Notes under the pieces: generated by a model | What the model was told of the DNA's origin: nothing | Databases searched by the model: none | What the model saw: only the letters and a program-made list of their open reading frames with translations | Part shown: positions 10,178 through 19,297 of the stretch, piece by piece | Layout of the letters: every line of letters starts with the position of its first letter | How positions within the stretch are numbered: position 1 is the first letter of the stretch | Position numbers and translations under genes: made by a program | Source: Aureobasidium sp. EXF-3400 | Taxonomy: Eukaryota; Ascomycota; Dothideomycetes; Dothideales; Saccotheciaceae | Assembly: GCA_024195585.1 (NCBI GenBank) | Contig: SWBL01000046.1 | Coordinates: forward strand, 1 to 64,000 | Length of the DNA stretch: 64,000 bases | Direction: 5' to 3'

Positions 10178-11031
10178 CTACCAGCACTTCAAGCTTGAGA
10201 AGAAACGACCCTTCTTTTTCTTCTTTTGCGGCGACGTAGCTGCAGATTCGGACTCTGAGAAACGCAGCTTTTCGGATACGCTGGTAATGTTTGGTGCAGG
10301 AGCGGATTGATATGTTTCGGTTGCTGCTGAGACGCGTTGGGAGGCGGGTGTTGGATTTGCGAGCGAAAGGAAGTTTGGCCGCAGACCTGCTGCGTACTGT
10401 TCTCTGGCCTCGACTACGCGCTTGACAATTGCTGTGTGTTGTCAGTCTCTACTGTTGCCTTCTGGGTAGTTGTGAAGCTTACAAGCAAAAGTCTCCTCGA
10501 TGTTAACGACCTCACGCGCCGAGGTCTCCATAAAACCACAGCCTCTGCTCTTTGCCCACTCCAGACCTTCGGCAGCACCGACTTGTCTCTGACCTTGAAG
10601 ATCGCACTTGTTTCCAGCGACCATGAGGGCAGGCCAGCATTTCCCCTGCTCTTGTCTGTTTTCCATTTCCATATCGATCAATTCGGCAAAGAAGTCGAGG
10701 TTCTGCAGGGATTGGGCATTGGTAATGTCGTAAACGAGGAGGAAGGCGTCAGAGGTCAGGTTCGCGGCAGACCACATGCCGCGATATTCTTCCTGGCCTG
10801 CAGTATCGGTGAGGAAGAGGGAGTAGGTCTGGCCATTGATGGTGCGCGTGACCGAGTACGAGTCTTCGATTGTGGGATCGTAGTCGTGAGTCCAGGCGGA
10901 GCGAACGATGCGTAGTGTGATTGACGATTTACCTGGCGCATTGGGTTAGATGAAGTCAAGGCAGTCGCGACTGAGAGGTACCTACCACAACCGCCGTCGC
11001 CACAGATGGTAATTGAGATTTTGTCGTCCAT
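10178..11031 (-). CDS. Ras-like small GTPase
   Basis: Spliced model on the minus strand: exons 11031-10986, 10932-10483 and 10431-10178, 249 residues. Introns are 53 and 51 bases, the first splitting the P-loop. All G-boxes are present: G1 GDGGCGKSS (11-19), switch I DPTIEDSY (about 34-41) identical to the Ras effector core, G3 DTAGQEEYR (58-66), G4 NKCD (123-126) and G5 ETSA (151-154). This places it with Ras rather than Rho or Rab. The extension after the GTPase fold is about 75 residues. It ends in a lysine tract followed by GRFFSSLKCW, so the usual CaaX farnesylation box is absent; the single Cys is second from the end. It presumably signals at a membrane through the polybasic tail. The exact subfamily is not clear to me. 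Confidence 0.9.
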
Positions 11032-11787
11032 TGTCGATGCGCAAGTGTTGTCGTGTGAGGTTCGCGAAAGGACGAAGATGGAGGATGAAGCAAGCGCAGT
11101 ACAAGGGCAGGGATGTCGCAGTAACAAAGTACAAGGTGTCGAGGTCGCGTGAAGTGAGTGATACAAATGGCCGAAGTCCGAATGCGCGCCCGAGGGATGA
11201 GGACAAAGTGAAGATTGCACGAGACTGAGAGAGAGCGAGAAAAGAAGTGCCGGTACAAGAACCAAATACGCCAATGAATGCTAGGACCCAAGGAGAAGGA
11301 AACGAGAGTGAAGGAGGAAAATGCATCTAGTGCATGGCATCAAGTCATGTCGTTGTTGACTCGAGTGCATCGCCGGAGACGCTGGTCCCTGGTTCGCCGA
11401 CGCTCGGTCCCTTTTTCTAAAATGCGCTGTCGATCATCCTAGTTGACTATATACCCGGATCTGCTCTGCAGTCGAACGTCCATGCAGGAAACACCTGGTG
11501 CATGCTCTTTCTTCAAGTCACTCTCTATGTATTTTGCACCCTGTACATACCTATCTTTACCCTAGAGTGACTAGAAGAAGAGAACACCTGAACACAAATC
11601 ATCAATTCATCTCAACGTCCCCCAGACCATCGTGAAACACTTCCGAACCATGATGCCCGAAAGCTCCACTTTTTAAAGTCCGTCTTAGCTCCTTCGACCC
11701 GACTCGTGCTCATTCCCCTGATGTAGCGTGACACTGGACAATCATACATGTAAAAATCTCTCGTTTCTTGCGACATTACTGACTGAT
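11032..11787. other. Intergenic, 750 bp
   Basis: This is the promoter and leader of the minus-strand Ras-like gene (11032 to about 11450) and the 3' flank of the minus-strand gene that follows. No further gene seen. Confidence 0.5.
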
Positions 11788-12795
11788 TTACTTGTTGCAT
11801 GCCCAACCTCTCGCTTGAATGTTCTGCAGCTGCCGCATATCATATGCCTGGACCGGAAGCTCTACATCCTTCGGCCCTGTGATGATACCAAATTCCTCCG
11901 TGTAGTGCGAGCTGCTACCATAGAACCCGACGATTTTCTCTCCCACTCCAGCCTCCAGGACTTTGATGTCGTTGTTCCCAAACATACGTCCAGCTAGTTG
12001 GTGTTTGTTGAGCGATCCTGCCTTGGTGCCGTTTGACAAAGTCATGGTTATGCCACCCAACACGCTATTTCCCCATCCAAATCTATTCACCTCTACCTTG
12101 ATGATGTCAACATCCGAGGGAATGTGAAATTTCTGAGAGTTTCCGCCGCCAAAGTGGTGTTTGGAGCCGTCGGATGTATAGCGGAGACCGCATGGTGTCA
12201 AATGTCCGTCTTCATAGTACACAACCGCTCCGTCGAGAATCGCCCCAATTCGTAGGTCGATTGTCTTTGCCCGACTCAGCTTGCCGTTCGCACCTCTCTC
12301 CTGGAGCATGACTGCCCACTTGTGCCCGTTGAGTTCTGCGTCTGCTTCATCATTGTCATGTCCAGGTCGAAGGTCGATGCCAACGGCAGATTCTTTGCGC
12401 AGGATGATTTTCGAGTTGGCAATACGGACGACATCCCGGATTGTCATCTTCCAAGCATCTGAACACCGCTTGATGCAGCCATTGCATCCAAGTACCTCCA
12501 AGCAAAGTGGCTTAGACTGATCGAAATCTTCCGGAACGATAGTCACGGAACAAGTCTTCCGTCCACTTAATGAGCAATCATAGCTCAATGTTTCAGCAGT
12601 CATGCCATTGGTGAGCTTGATCTGCGCAAGTCCGGATTTGCATTCGACGACTATGGTACCGGATTCAAGGTGATCGGAAAAGTGTGGTGTGATGGAAGGA
12701 GCCTCGATTGATCTTGTGGGAATGGCGATTTGCTTCGACCTGCGTCTTCGTACTGCCTGGTGTCCACCGCGTTGCCTGATTGTTGAGATGCGCAT
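11788..12795 (-). CDS. Protein with C-terminal jacalin-like beta-prism domain
   Basis: An intronless frame of 335 residues. Residues 1-30 are basic (RRRRSKQ), with no signal peptide. Residues 45-125 form a Cys-rich segment of unknown type with CEVLGCNGCIKRC-like spacing. From about 178 to 308 the pattern resembles jacalin-related lectins: 'LGGITMTLSNGTKAGSLN' matches the 'G+.F.YSNG' strand pair. 'KIVGFYGSSSHYTEEFGI' at 287-304 matches the family's 'I.GFHG..G..ID.IG' ending. Such domains bind mannose or galactose-type glycans. The role and ligand are unknown. The assignment rests on these two strand motifs and is moderate. It is divergently arranged with the mitochondrial carrier at 13361. Confidence 0.62.
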   Translation of the reverse strand: MRISTIRQRGGHQAVRRRRSKQIAIPTRSIEAPSITPHFSDHLESGTIVVECKSGLAQIKLTNGMTAETLSYDCSLSGRKTCSVTIVPEDFDQSKPLCLEVLGCNGCIKRCSDAWKMTIRDVVRIANSKIILRKESAVGIDLRPGHDNDEADAELNGHKWAVMLQERGANGKLSRAKTIDLRIGAILDGAVVYYEDGHLTPCGLRYTSDGSKHHFGGGNSQKFHIPSDVDIIKVEVNRFGWGNSVLGGITMTLSNGTKAGSLNKHQLAGRMFGNNDIKVLEAGVGEKIVGFYGSSSHYTEEFGIITGPKDVELPVQAYDMRQLQNIQARGWACNK

Positions 12796-13360
12796 ATTGA
12801 AAATTCTTGTAAGATGAAGGACTGCTCAAATGTGAAGGGTAGAGATGATGGTACTTGAGAAACCAGGTGTGATTGAGACGTGAACGAAAACAGAGTGGTC
12901 AACAAGCATTAAATATGAATGCTACCACGGTGTACAGAAATACCATGTTACCTCAATTAGACTCATGTTGCCTGGATGTAATACGGCTGGAGGCAGCATT
13001 GCCTTAGGTGCGACGATTCTCCAGGCATCAACAGCCGTGGCTGTCGCGAAATAGGCAGCGACGCGGAATCGCGAGCCAGGACTAGGTTGCAGAGTTGAGC
13101 TGCTCCCAAAATGAGATTTTCACGTGCATCGTATTTCAAGAGACACGGCATCATGCGTCTTCAAGGAGAAAGGCATATGCGAACAATTTTCGTGTGAGAA
13201 AAGAAAGAGGAGGTTGCATTTCCGTTCGTAAACAGCACTCTTCCCGCTTGCAAAACTTCCGGGAATGGTTTACCTACACGTCATACCTCGGTAATGGCAC
13301 CTATACCCATCTTCAATTCCAATCGCGTGTCCTTCTAAAACCAAAACAATCCCATCAACA
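12796..13360. promoter_or_regulatory. Divergent promoter region
   Basis: A 565-base spacer between the starts of the jacalin-like gene (minus) and the mitochondrial carrier (plus). No gene or clear motif seen beyond pyrimidine-rich stretches near each start. Confidence 0.4.
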
Positions 13361-14239
13361 ATGGGCGACAAACATGAAAAACATACAAAACCGATAGTGT
13401 CTGTGATATCCGGCGGCATTGCTGGAGGCGTGGAAGCTTCAGTAACCTATCCCTTCGAATTCGCCAAAACCAGAGCTCAATTGCATGTTCGGAAAGCAGG
13501 AGTGCCTTATCCGAGGAACCCATTTGCTGTGGTCTTTCAAGTCTACAACCAAGAAGGACTACGCGCGTTATACAAAGGCTGTGGAGCTTTGGTGGTTGGT
13601 TCTGTTGGTAAAGATGCCGTCAGATTCTTGTCTTTCGATACGGTCAAGAATGCCTTCAAGGATCCCGAGACTGGAACTTTGTCGCCAGCGAGAAACATGC
13701 TGGCTGGTATGGCTGCAGGTGTTGTTGCTAGTGCTACTGCAGTCACGCCTACGGAACGAATCAAGACTGCCTTGATCGACGACGCCAGAGGACCCAAACA
13801 ATACACTTCAACCATGCATGCCGTCAAGACAATCGTAGCCGAAGACGGCTTCAAAGGTCTTTATCGTGGATTCGCCGGAACAACGTTGAAGCAAGCCTCA
13901 GCCACGAGTTTCCGCATGGGCACCTACAACATCCTCAAGGACTATGAGAAGAACCACCACATCGAGCAAAACACGATCACAAACTTTGCGAATGGTGCTG
14001 TTGCTGGTACTACTACAACACTAGCGACCCAGCCTTTTGATGTCATCAAGACTAGATCGCAGACTGCAAAGGCAACAACGACGATGGAAGCAATCGCGGG
14101 TATCTGGAAGGATGATGGTATTCGTGCTTTTTGGAGAGGTACGGTCATGAGATTGGGTCGTACTGTGCTAGCTGGAGGAGTACTGTTCACAACGGCAGAG
14201 GCCGTCGCAAAGATCATCAACCCAATCCTAGATCGATAG
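13361..14239 (+). CDS. CTP1: Mitochondrial tricarboxylate (citrate) carrier
   Basis: A 292-residue, intronless member of the mitochondrial carrier (SLC25) family of the inner membrane. Three repeats of about 100 residues each carry the PX[DE]XX[KR] signature: PFEFAKTR at 31-38, PTERIKTA at 130-137 and PFDVIKTR at 225-232. The first two are characteristic of the citrate/tricarboxylate subgroup (yeast Ctp1, animal SLC25A1), which exchanges mitochondrial citrate for malate or another tricarboxylate and feeds cytosolic acetyl-CoA. Repeat ends such as 'GLRALYKGCG', 'GFKGLYRGFAGT' and 'GIRAFWRGTVMR' match the family pattern. Length is typical. A related substrate (isocitrate, 2-oxoglutarate) cannot be excluded from sequence. 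Confidence 0.9.
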   Translation: MGDKHEKHTKPIVSVISGGIAGGVEASVTYPFEFAKTRAQLHVRKAGVPYPRNPFAVVFQVYNQEGLRALYKGCGALVVGSVGKDAVRFLSFDTVKNAFKDPETGTLSPARNMLAGMAAGVVASATAVTPTERIKTALIDDARGPKQYTSTMHAVKTIVAEDGFKGLYRGFAGTTLKQASATSFRMGTYNILKDYEKNHHIEQNTITNFANGAVAGTTTTLATQPFDVIKTRSQTAKATTTMEAIAGIWKDDGIRAFWRGTVMRLGRTVLAGGVLFTTAEAVAKIINPILDR

Positions 14240-14564
14240 AGCGGTTGTTGTATAAGATCTTGATTGTTTCTGTGGCCGTCTATTCGTGGTCGGACAAACT
14301 GAATCCTCCTAGATTCGCGACTTCGTTGTGGCATCCATCGCGTTCTGGTTTTAGAACACGAATCAAGCTCCTTCTTCCCGCCATATCTTGTTTGTACCAC
14401 TATGAAGCAACAAGCAAAGATTTGATGAATATGCTCTTCTCAAAGCCTCGGATGAAGCTCTAAGGGAGGCGCGGATGTGAGCAATTGAGAGTGTCGTCAA
14501 AGGAGCTGCATCACCAGTATCTCTTGACGCTGTCCTCCTTTACTCCTTCAATAAAGCTTCGCAC
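14240..14564. other. Convergent 3' spacer
   Basis: 325 bases between the stop codons of two convergent genes; nothing else seen. Confidence 0.5.
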
Positions 14565-15905
14565 TCAATGCCCTGGCACTGATGTGTTTTGAGAAGATTG
14601 CTCGCTCGCCACAGCATTCCACGACCGTTGGACCAACTCAGCCCATTCTTTCTTTGACTCGAACAAAATCGGTAGTATCGCATGCACAAGTCGCTTTCCA
14701 GCATCCGCAGCCCACCATCGGCACCGGAGCAGATGTATGATAACGCCATAGTGTGCAAGTATTGCCAAAGCCATAGGATCTCTCGTTTCGATAAGGTTCA
14801 CATAATCGTCGCTAAATGTTACTGGCCATGTCATGATGCCTGACATGATGCCACCTGAGCAGTAAGCTCCCATAGCTTGTGACAATTCGGATATGGCGTT
14901 GGCATGAGAGTCGCCATGCATACTGTCAGCCGCATCTACCCGCAGAATCACAAGTACAGAGTCCACTATGCTTCAGAGTGTCAGCCCCATATTCTCCAGC
15001 CATCGTTCGGATGTCCGCTTCGATGCGGCATCATATCTTACCGACACATCTCAGGCAATGGTATACCTGTACCATTTCCAGACTCCATATTTCCTGGTGT
15101 ATGCGGATTGAATAGAGTTCCGAAGCTCGATAATCGCAGGAGATCACTGTAATTCTGATGCACCAAGCCAACACCAGCAAGGAATTGACGTAGCTCAAGA
15201 ACATCAACCAGAGCATCGGACAGCTGTCGACTGTGTTGCCAGTGAGATTGTGCTAATGAGAAAACCATGATAAGTATTGAGCATGCAAATATTGCTTCGT
15301 AGTTGCTGGAGTCGAGGGACCCTAGAACGAGTTGGAAGCCAGTAAGAGCTCTGTTTTCATAATCCAAAGCAGCCCAATCCCAGGTCGGATCTTCGAAAGA
15401 GAGGTGACGAGCAGAAAGTGCCAGTAGCGCATTCAACAGATACTCATGCGATAGAGCCAGTTCTGGAACGACGACTTGCCATAGATATGTTTCGTCGGAA
15501 TGCTGTCTTAGCGATTTGAAGGCTTTGGTTGACCAATTGTGCATCAGTCTAAGCTCCAACAGCCTAGTGTCTGCGGATCTGGGAATAGGAGAGGGCACAT
15601 GTCCTATTTGACCAGAAGGAGAGGCGTCCAAGCTTATTGTGTTGTCGTCGCCAAGAGCGAGGAAGCTGCATGTAATATCGCGTTTGATGCAATAACCACA
15701 ACTTGGTGTAGCTTCATCGCACTATCAAGCAGAAATCAGCAACGAGACTAGCAGAACCTTGTTGCTAAATGCGAAGGAGACACATTGGTGAACATAATTT
15801 GCGATCACATGATGTGTGTTCGTCGTGTATGCTGACCTTGACATGACGCTGTTTGCATTGGATGCATCCTCGACGAGATTTTGTATGCGACCTGCGCTGC
15901 GGCAT
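14565..15905 (-). CDS. Zn2Cys6 transcription factor, Upc2-like
   Basis: Spliced model: exons 15905-15837, 15721-15042 and 14970-14565, 384 residues. The zinc cluster is split by the first intron (115 bases, donor GTCAGC). Exon 1 encodes 'HTKSRRGCIQCKQRHVK' and exon 2 resumes with 'CDEATPSCGYCIKRDITCSF', giving the complete C-X2-C-X6-C-X6-C-X2-C-X6-C nucleus. Intron 2 (71 bases) has donor GTAAGA and an AAG acceptor chosen because only it keeps the frame. The body matches the regulatory domain seen in sterol-uptake-control (Upc2/Ecm22) type factors: 'HEYLLNALLALSARHLS', 'YENRALTGFQLVL', then 'DPMALAILAHYGVIIHLL' and 'CRWWAADAGKRLV'. In fungi such proteins include sterol regulators and also secondary-metabolism regulators, so the target is unknown. 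A closely built paralogue lies at 55396-56782. Confidence 0.86.
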
Positions 15906-16316
15906 CGATGGCCCCGAGAACGGTTGTATTCAAGTACTGATGTGGGCGTATAAAACACGAAGGGTTCATGTAGAGCAAGTACCCCATGTAGGGCTTGTTT
16001 CAGCCCACGGAAGTTGCCTGAGCCAATCAGAGAAAGGAGGCTCTATGAGTCTCTACGATGGACGTGAAACATTAGTTCAGGACCGAAAAGCAAATTGATA
16101 TACACCATGATGTTATGTTTCAGTGTTAGCTACCGTTTGATGAGCTGAGAGATGCTTCTGTAAACAACACTCGAGTATTCTGCCAAGACAGCTCGTGCAT
16201 GGTGGGTGATCTATCACTACCTTATATCTTTCATACAATATCGAGTGTGTTGTAGGTGCCGGAAGAGAATCAAAGTACAGCGGGGAACGAGAACACGGGT
16301 AAACAGTCGTCTGTTA
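15906..16316. other. Promoter of Upc2-like gene and 3' flank of next gene
   Basis: About 410 bases without a coding signal. Confidence 0.45.
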
Positions 16317-16982
16317 TCATACTCCATAGATCTTGCTGTCATCTCCATCATACAGCATTGGAAAGACATCGATTTGGATCTGGGTCCATAAGTCATCAAG
16401 TGCCGACGGAGAGGCTTTGAGTACGCCTTTCCAGACTACCCCACCACCAGGGCCTCTGCTGGCACCTTTGTAGACCTTGCCTTCCTCTCCGCCTGTATAA
16501 CGGAGCTGCAATGCTTTGATAAAGACATCATCCTCACCATTCGAGCCCTTAGTTCTAACATAGTATTTCAAGTCTGTGCCTGTGTGTTCGGGAAGGTCGA
16601 TCATGGGTGGAGGTCCAGCTCGTATGCTTTCAACCACCTCATTGTCGACAACAAGGACGACATCATTACGAGGACCGACGAAGTCTTCGGTGCGATAACG
16701 CGCCTTGAAATGCGAGCGTATCTGATCCGATGATGCGCCGTGTAGCGGCACAGCGTCTAGGTACAGGGCTGCATTCATACGCTCGCCATACGGTTGCTCG
16801 AAGAGGTGTTTGAATGACGCTTCCGAGTAGCCTCGCAGCTTGGCTACCACCGCGCTGTCATCGTTCTCATCGGGTTCGTCGTATGTAAGGTATACGTAGA
16901 AGCCCCAGTTCTTGTTTGTTGTACCCGGACAGTCTTTCATGAAGGAATCGAACTCCATTCTCCAGATATCTCGTGAAGCCAT
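16317..16982 (-). CDS. Hypothetical protein, 221 residues
   Basis: The frame is open from 17252, but the composition upstream of the ATG at 16982 is unlike protein and carries promoter-like sequence, so I place the start at the 'MASRDIWRMEF' methionine. The protein is soluble, mildly acidic, with no signal peptide or membrane segment. It contains 'WGFYVYLTYDEPDENDDS' (about 32-49), a 'GERMNAALYLDAVPLH' stretch, and a C-terminal 'LDDLWTQIQIDVFPMLYDGD'. The layout suggests a conserved fungal protein with one compact domain, but I recognise no family. Confidence 0.6.
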   Translation of the reverse strand: MASRDIWRMEFDSFMKDCPGTTNKNWGFYVYLTYDEPDENDDSAVVAKLRGYSEASFKHLFEQPYGERMNAALYLDAVPLHGASSDQIRSHFKARYRTEDFVGPRNDVVLVVDNEVVESIRAGPPPMIDLPEHTGTDLKYYVRTKGSNGEDDVFIKALQLRYTGGEEGKVYKGASRGPGGGVVWKGVLKASPSALDDLWTQIQIDVFPMLYDGDDSKIYGV

Positions 16983-18013
16983 ATCGATAATTGAGCTTCG
17001 TGACGGCGTAGTTTGGGATCGCTCCGGGCAAAGAATGATTTGCGGACAGTAAGCACCCCAGAAGTCAATCAAGAACAGTGTGATAGGGTTTATTGATAGA
17101 TTGCGGTAAAAAAGTTCGTGAAAAGGGTTGAGAGGGTGCTGCCTTCCGCGTACGGGATGAACAACTGGGTGCCTAACGTGAATTCTGGCGATCAAGCCCG
17201 TTGTTTCATGTGTATCTGTTAGTGATTTGTTCAACAACCACCAACTAAGCAAAGATGGCAGTCGCTCTTGCTTGTTTTAATCACTCCTGGTGTTTTTCAC
17301 ATCTCCGAGTTCGTGGAGCTTCAGCGCGTCGATTCTCTGTCGCGGCAAACATACCGCGTGTCTGGCTCGCCTCAGCCTATGTAATATCCAGACCGATCAT
17401 GTTATGGAGGCTTGCTTGATGTCCGTGGCAGGCACTCAGGCACAAAATGCATAGACAAACCGATGTTCATCGAGTCATCACGACCTGACACCAGCGACAG
17501 TGGTATGCAGTGTGATGCTCACAGAAACAAATCTCAGCTTCGTGCCAAGGATAACATATACGCAATACGCATCACGAATACGCAGTACGCAGTACGCATC
17601 TAAGTATCACGTCTGTCAAGCTTAGGCAACTTTGTCGGCTCTCTTGCAGACCTGCAAAATTAGATCGCAGCGCATCAACGTGTTACATGTTGCTGTCTTG
17701 AGTACGAGACAGGGTTCTGTAGGTACGCGATACGCATCTTTGCCCTATGTTGAACGGTTGAAACAACTGCGCCTTTCGATATCAGGCTGCGGAAGATACT
17801 TATAATGGAACACTCTTCGTGATATATGTAGCAGGAACTATTTGTCTTTTCTTCTGCTCTTCGTGAACGTACCTGTTCTCGCTGCTTCATTCGGATATCG
17901 TATCCCTTCACTCTTCGTAGACACACTCGACCTCATCATAAGCATACGACCCGACCTCAAGGCAACAACTACCAGAAGCCGCGTGCCATTACAACTCAGA
18001 AACTGTTACAGCA
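16983..18013. promoter_or_regulatory. Divergent promoter region, 1.0 kb
   Basis: The spacer between the hypothetical gene (minus) and the RTA1-like gene (plus). It contains a cluster of five TACGCA hexamers at 17559-17598, listed separately. No gene supported. Confidence 0.4.
17559..17598 (+). repeat. TACGCA short-repeat cluster
   Basis: Five copies of TACGCA within 40 bases (starting at 17559, 17566, 17579, 17586 and 17593), the last three with an exact 7-base period. It lies 420 bases upstream of the RTA1-like start. It may be a microsatellite or a clustered regulator site. Confidence 0.6.
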
Positions 18014-18935
18014 ATGTCAGATTCTGGAACTCAATATGGCGACTTCAAGCTGTATCGCTATGACCCCAGCATGGCTGCTGCTGTCATCTTCATACTCGCG
18101 TTCATCGTGATTACTGCCTTGCACTTCTACCAAGTGGTCCGAACAAAGACTTACTTCTTCGCCCCGTTCGTTATTGGAGGACTCTTCGAAGTCATCGGCT
18201 ATATCGGAGTGAGTCGATCTGTCCAACTAGCCAAATTTCCAGTGACTGATGTCTTTCTTTCAGCGTGCCGTATCAAGCGAGGAAGCTCCTGACTTCAGCA
18301 TCCCCGCCTACTCCATCCAAGCTATCTTGATCCTCGTCGCTCCTGCTCTGTTTGCTGCAAGCATATACATGGAACTCGGACGCATCATCCTACTCACCGA
18401 TGGCGAACAACATAGTATCATCCCCAGTAAATGGCTCACGAAGATCTTCGTCATTGGCGATGTCATCAGTTTCTGTCTACAAGCCGCCGGTGGTGGTATC
18501 ATGGCTTCAGGCACACTTCAAGCACTCGAGAACGGCGAACACATCACCATTGCAGGTCTAGTCATTCAAATCCTCTTCTTCGGCTTCTTCATCATTGTCA
18601 GCATCACCTTTAACATCCGCATGGCAAGGGTGCCCACCAGCCGCAGCATGATCAACTCCAACCCTTGGAAGAAACACCTTTATACCCTCTATGGTGGCAG
18701 TGCGCTCATCCTAATCAGATCAGTTTTTCGTTTGATCGAGTACGCCCAGGGCAATGATGGCTATCTCATCTCGCACGAGTGGTTCCTATACATCTTCGAT
18801 GCCTGCCTGATGCTTGCGACCATGGTGTTGTTTGCCTGGTACCACCCAAGTGAGATCTGGGCTATGCTGAATAAGAATGGTGGAAAGATGGTCAACCATG
18901 GCTACAAGATCGAGGCAGCGATTCCCATGATGTGA
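18014..18935 (+). CDS. RTA1-like multi-spanning membrane protein
   Basis: Spliced model: exons 18014-18208 and 18264-18935, 288 residues; the 55-base intron has a GTGAGT donor and a TTTCAG acceptor. The protein has seven predicted membrane helices. They include 'AAAVIFILAFIVITALHFYQ', 'FFAPFVIGGLFEVIGYIGR' (the conserved E-x-x-G-Y-x-x-R of the family), 'QAILILVAPALFAASIYMEL' and 'GLVIQILFFGFFIIVSITF'. The family motif 'SVFRLIEYAQG' follows, then 'HEWFLYIFDACLMLATMV' and 'HPSE'. This is the classic order of the fungal RTA1 lipid-translocating exporter family (RTA1, RSB1), whose members affect resistance to 7-aminocholesterol or translocation of sphingoid bases. Substrate is inferred only by family. 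Confidence 0.92.
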
Positions 18936-19297
18936 AAAAGGAGTTGGCACTGGCGAAGCTGAGTAGTGTCGCTATCAATCAAGGAGCGGTCTATATAGTA
19001 TGATATGCAATTTTCAGTGGTTTAAACTAGAGTCATCATCTGGATATGTGATCATTGTGTAGAATCGTCATCAAATCACTACGAAATCAATAACTACATA
19101 CCGTGTGATAAATGGATTGAATGTGGTGCTCCACGGGTGCATTTATGCTGGAAGTTCAATTCAGGGACCGAAAGGTCACTTCCTGAAAATCGGTCATAAT
19201 ATCACACCTCGGTCTTCAATGAATAGTCGATCACGAACAATTCTGACTGAACACGATCAATACAAGAAATCAAATCAACCTCATGAACAATCGTTAT
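18936..19297. other. Convergent 3' spacer
   Basis: About 360 bases between convergent stop codons; A/T-rich, nothing else seen. Confidence 0.5.

Noticed and set aside
10337..10915. 192-codon plus-strand frame over the Ras-like gene
   Set aside because: It is antisense to exons 2 and 3 whose G-boxes are unmistakable; it crosses the intron and has no domain.
16983..17252. N-terminal extension of the hypothetical protein at 16317-16982
   Set aside because: The open frame continues to 17252, but the added 90 residues have non-protein-like composition and lie where a promoter is expected; the ATG at 16982 is preferred.
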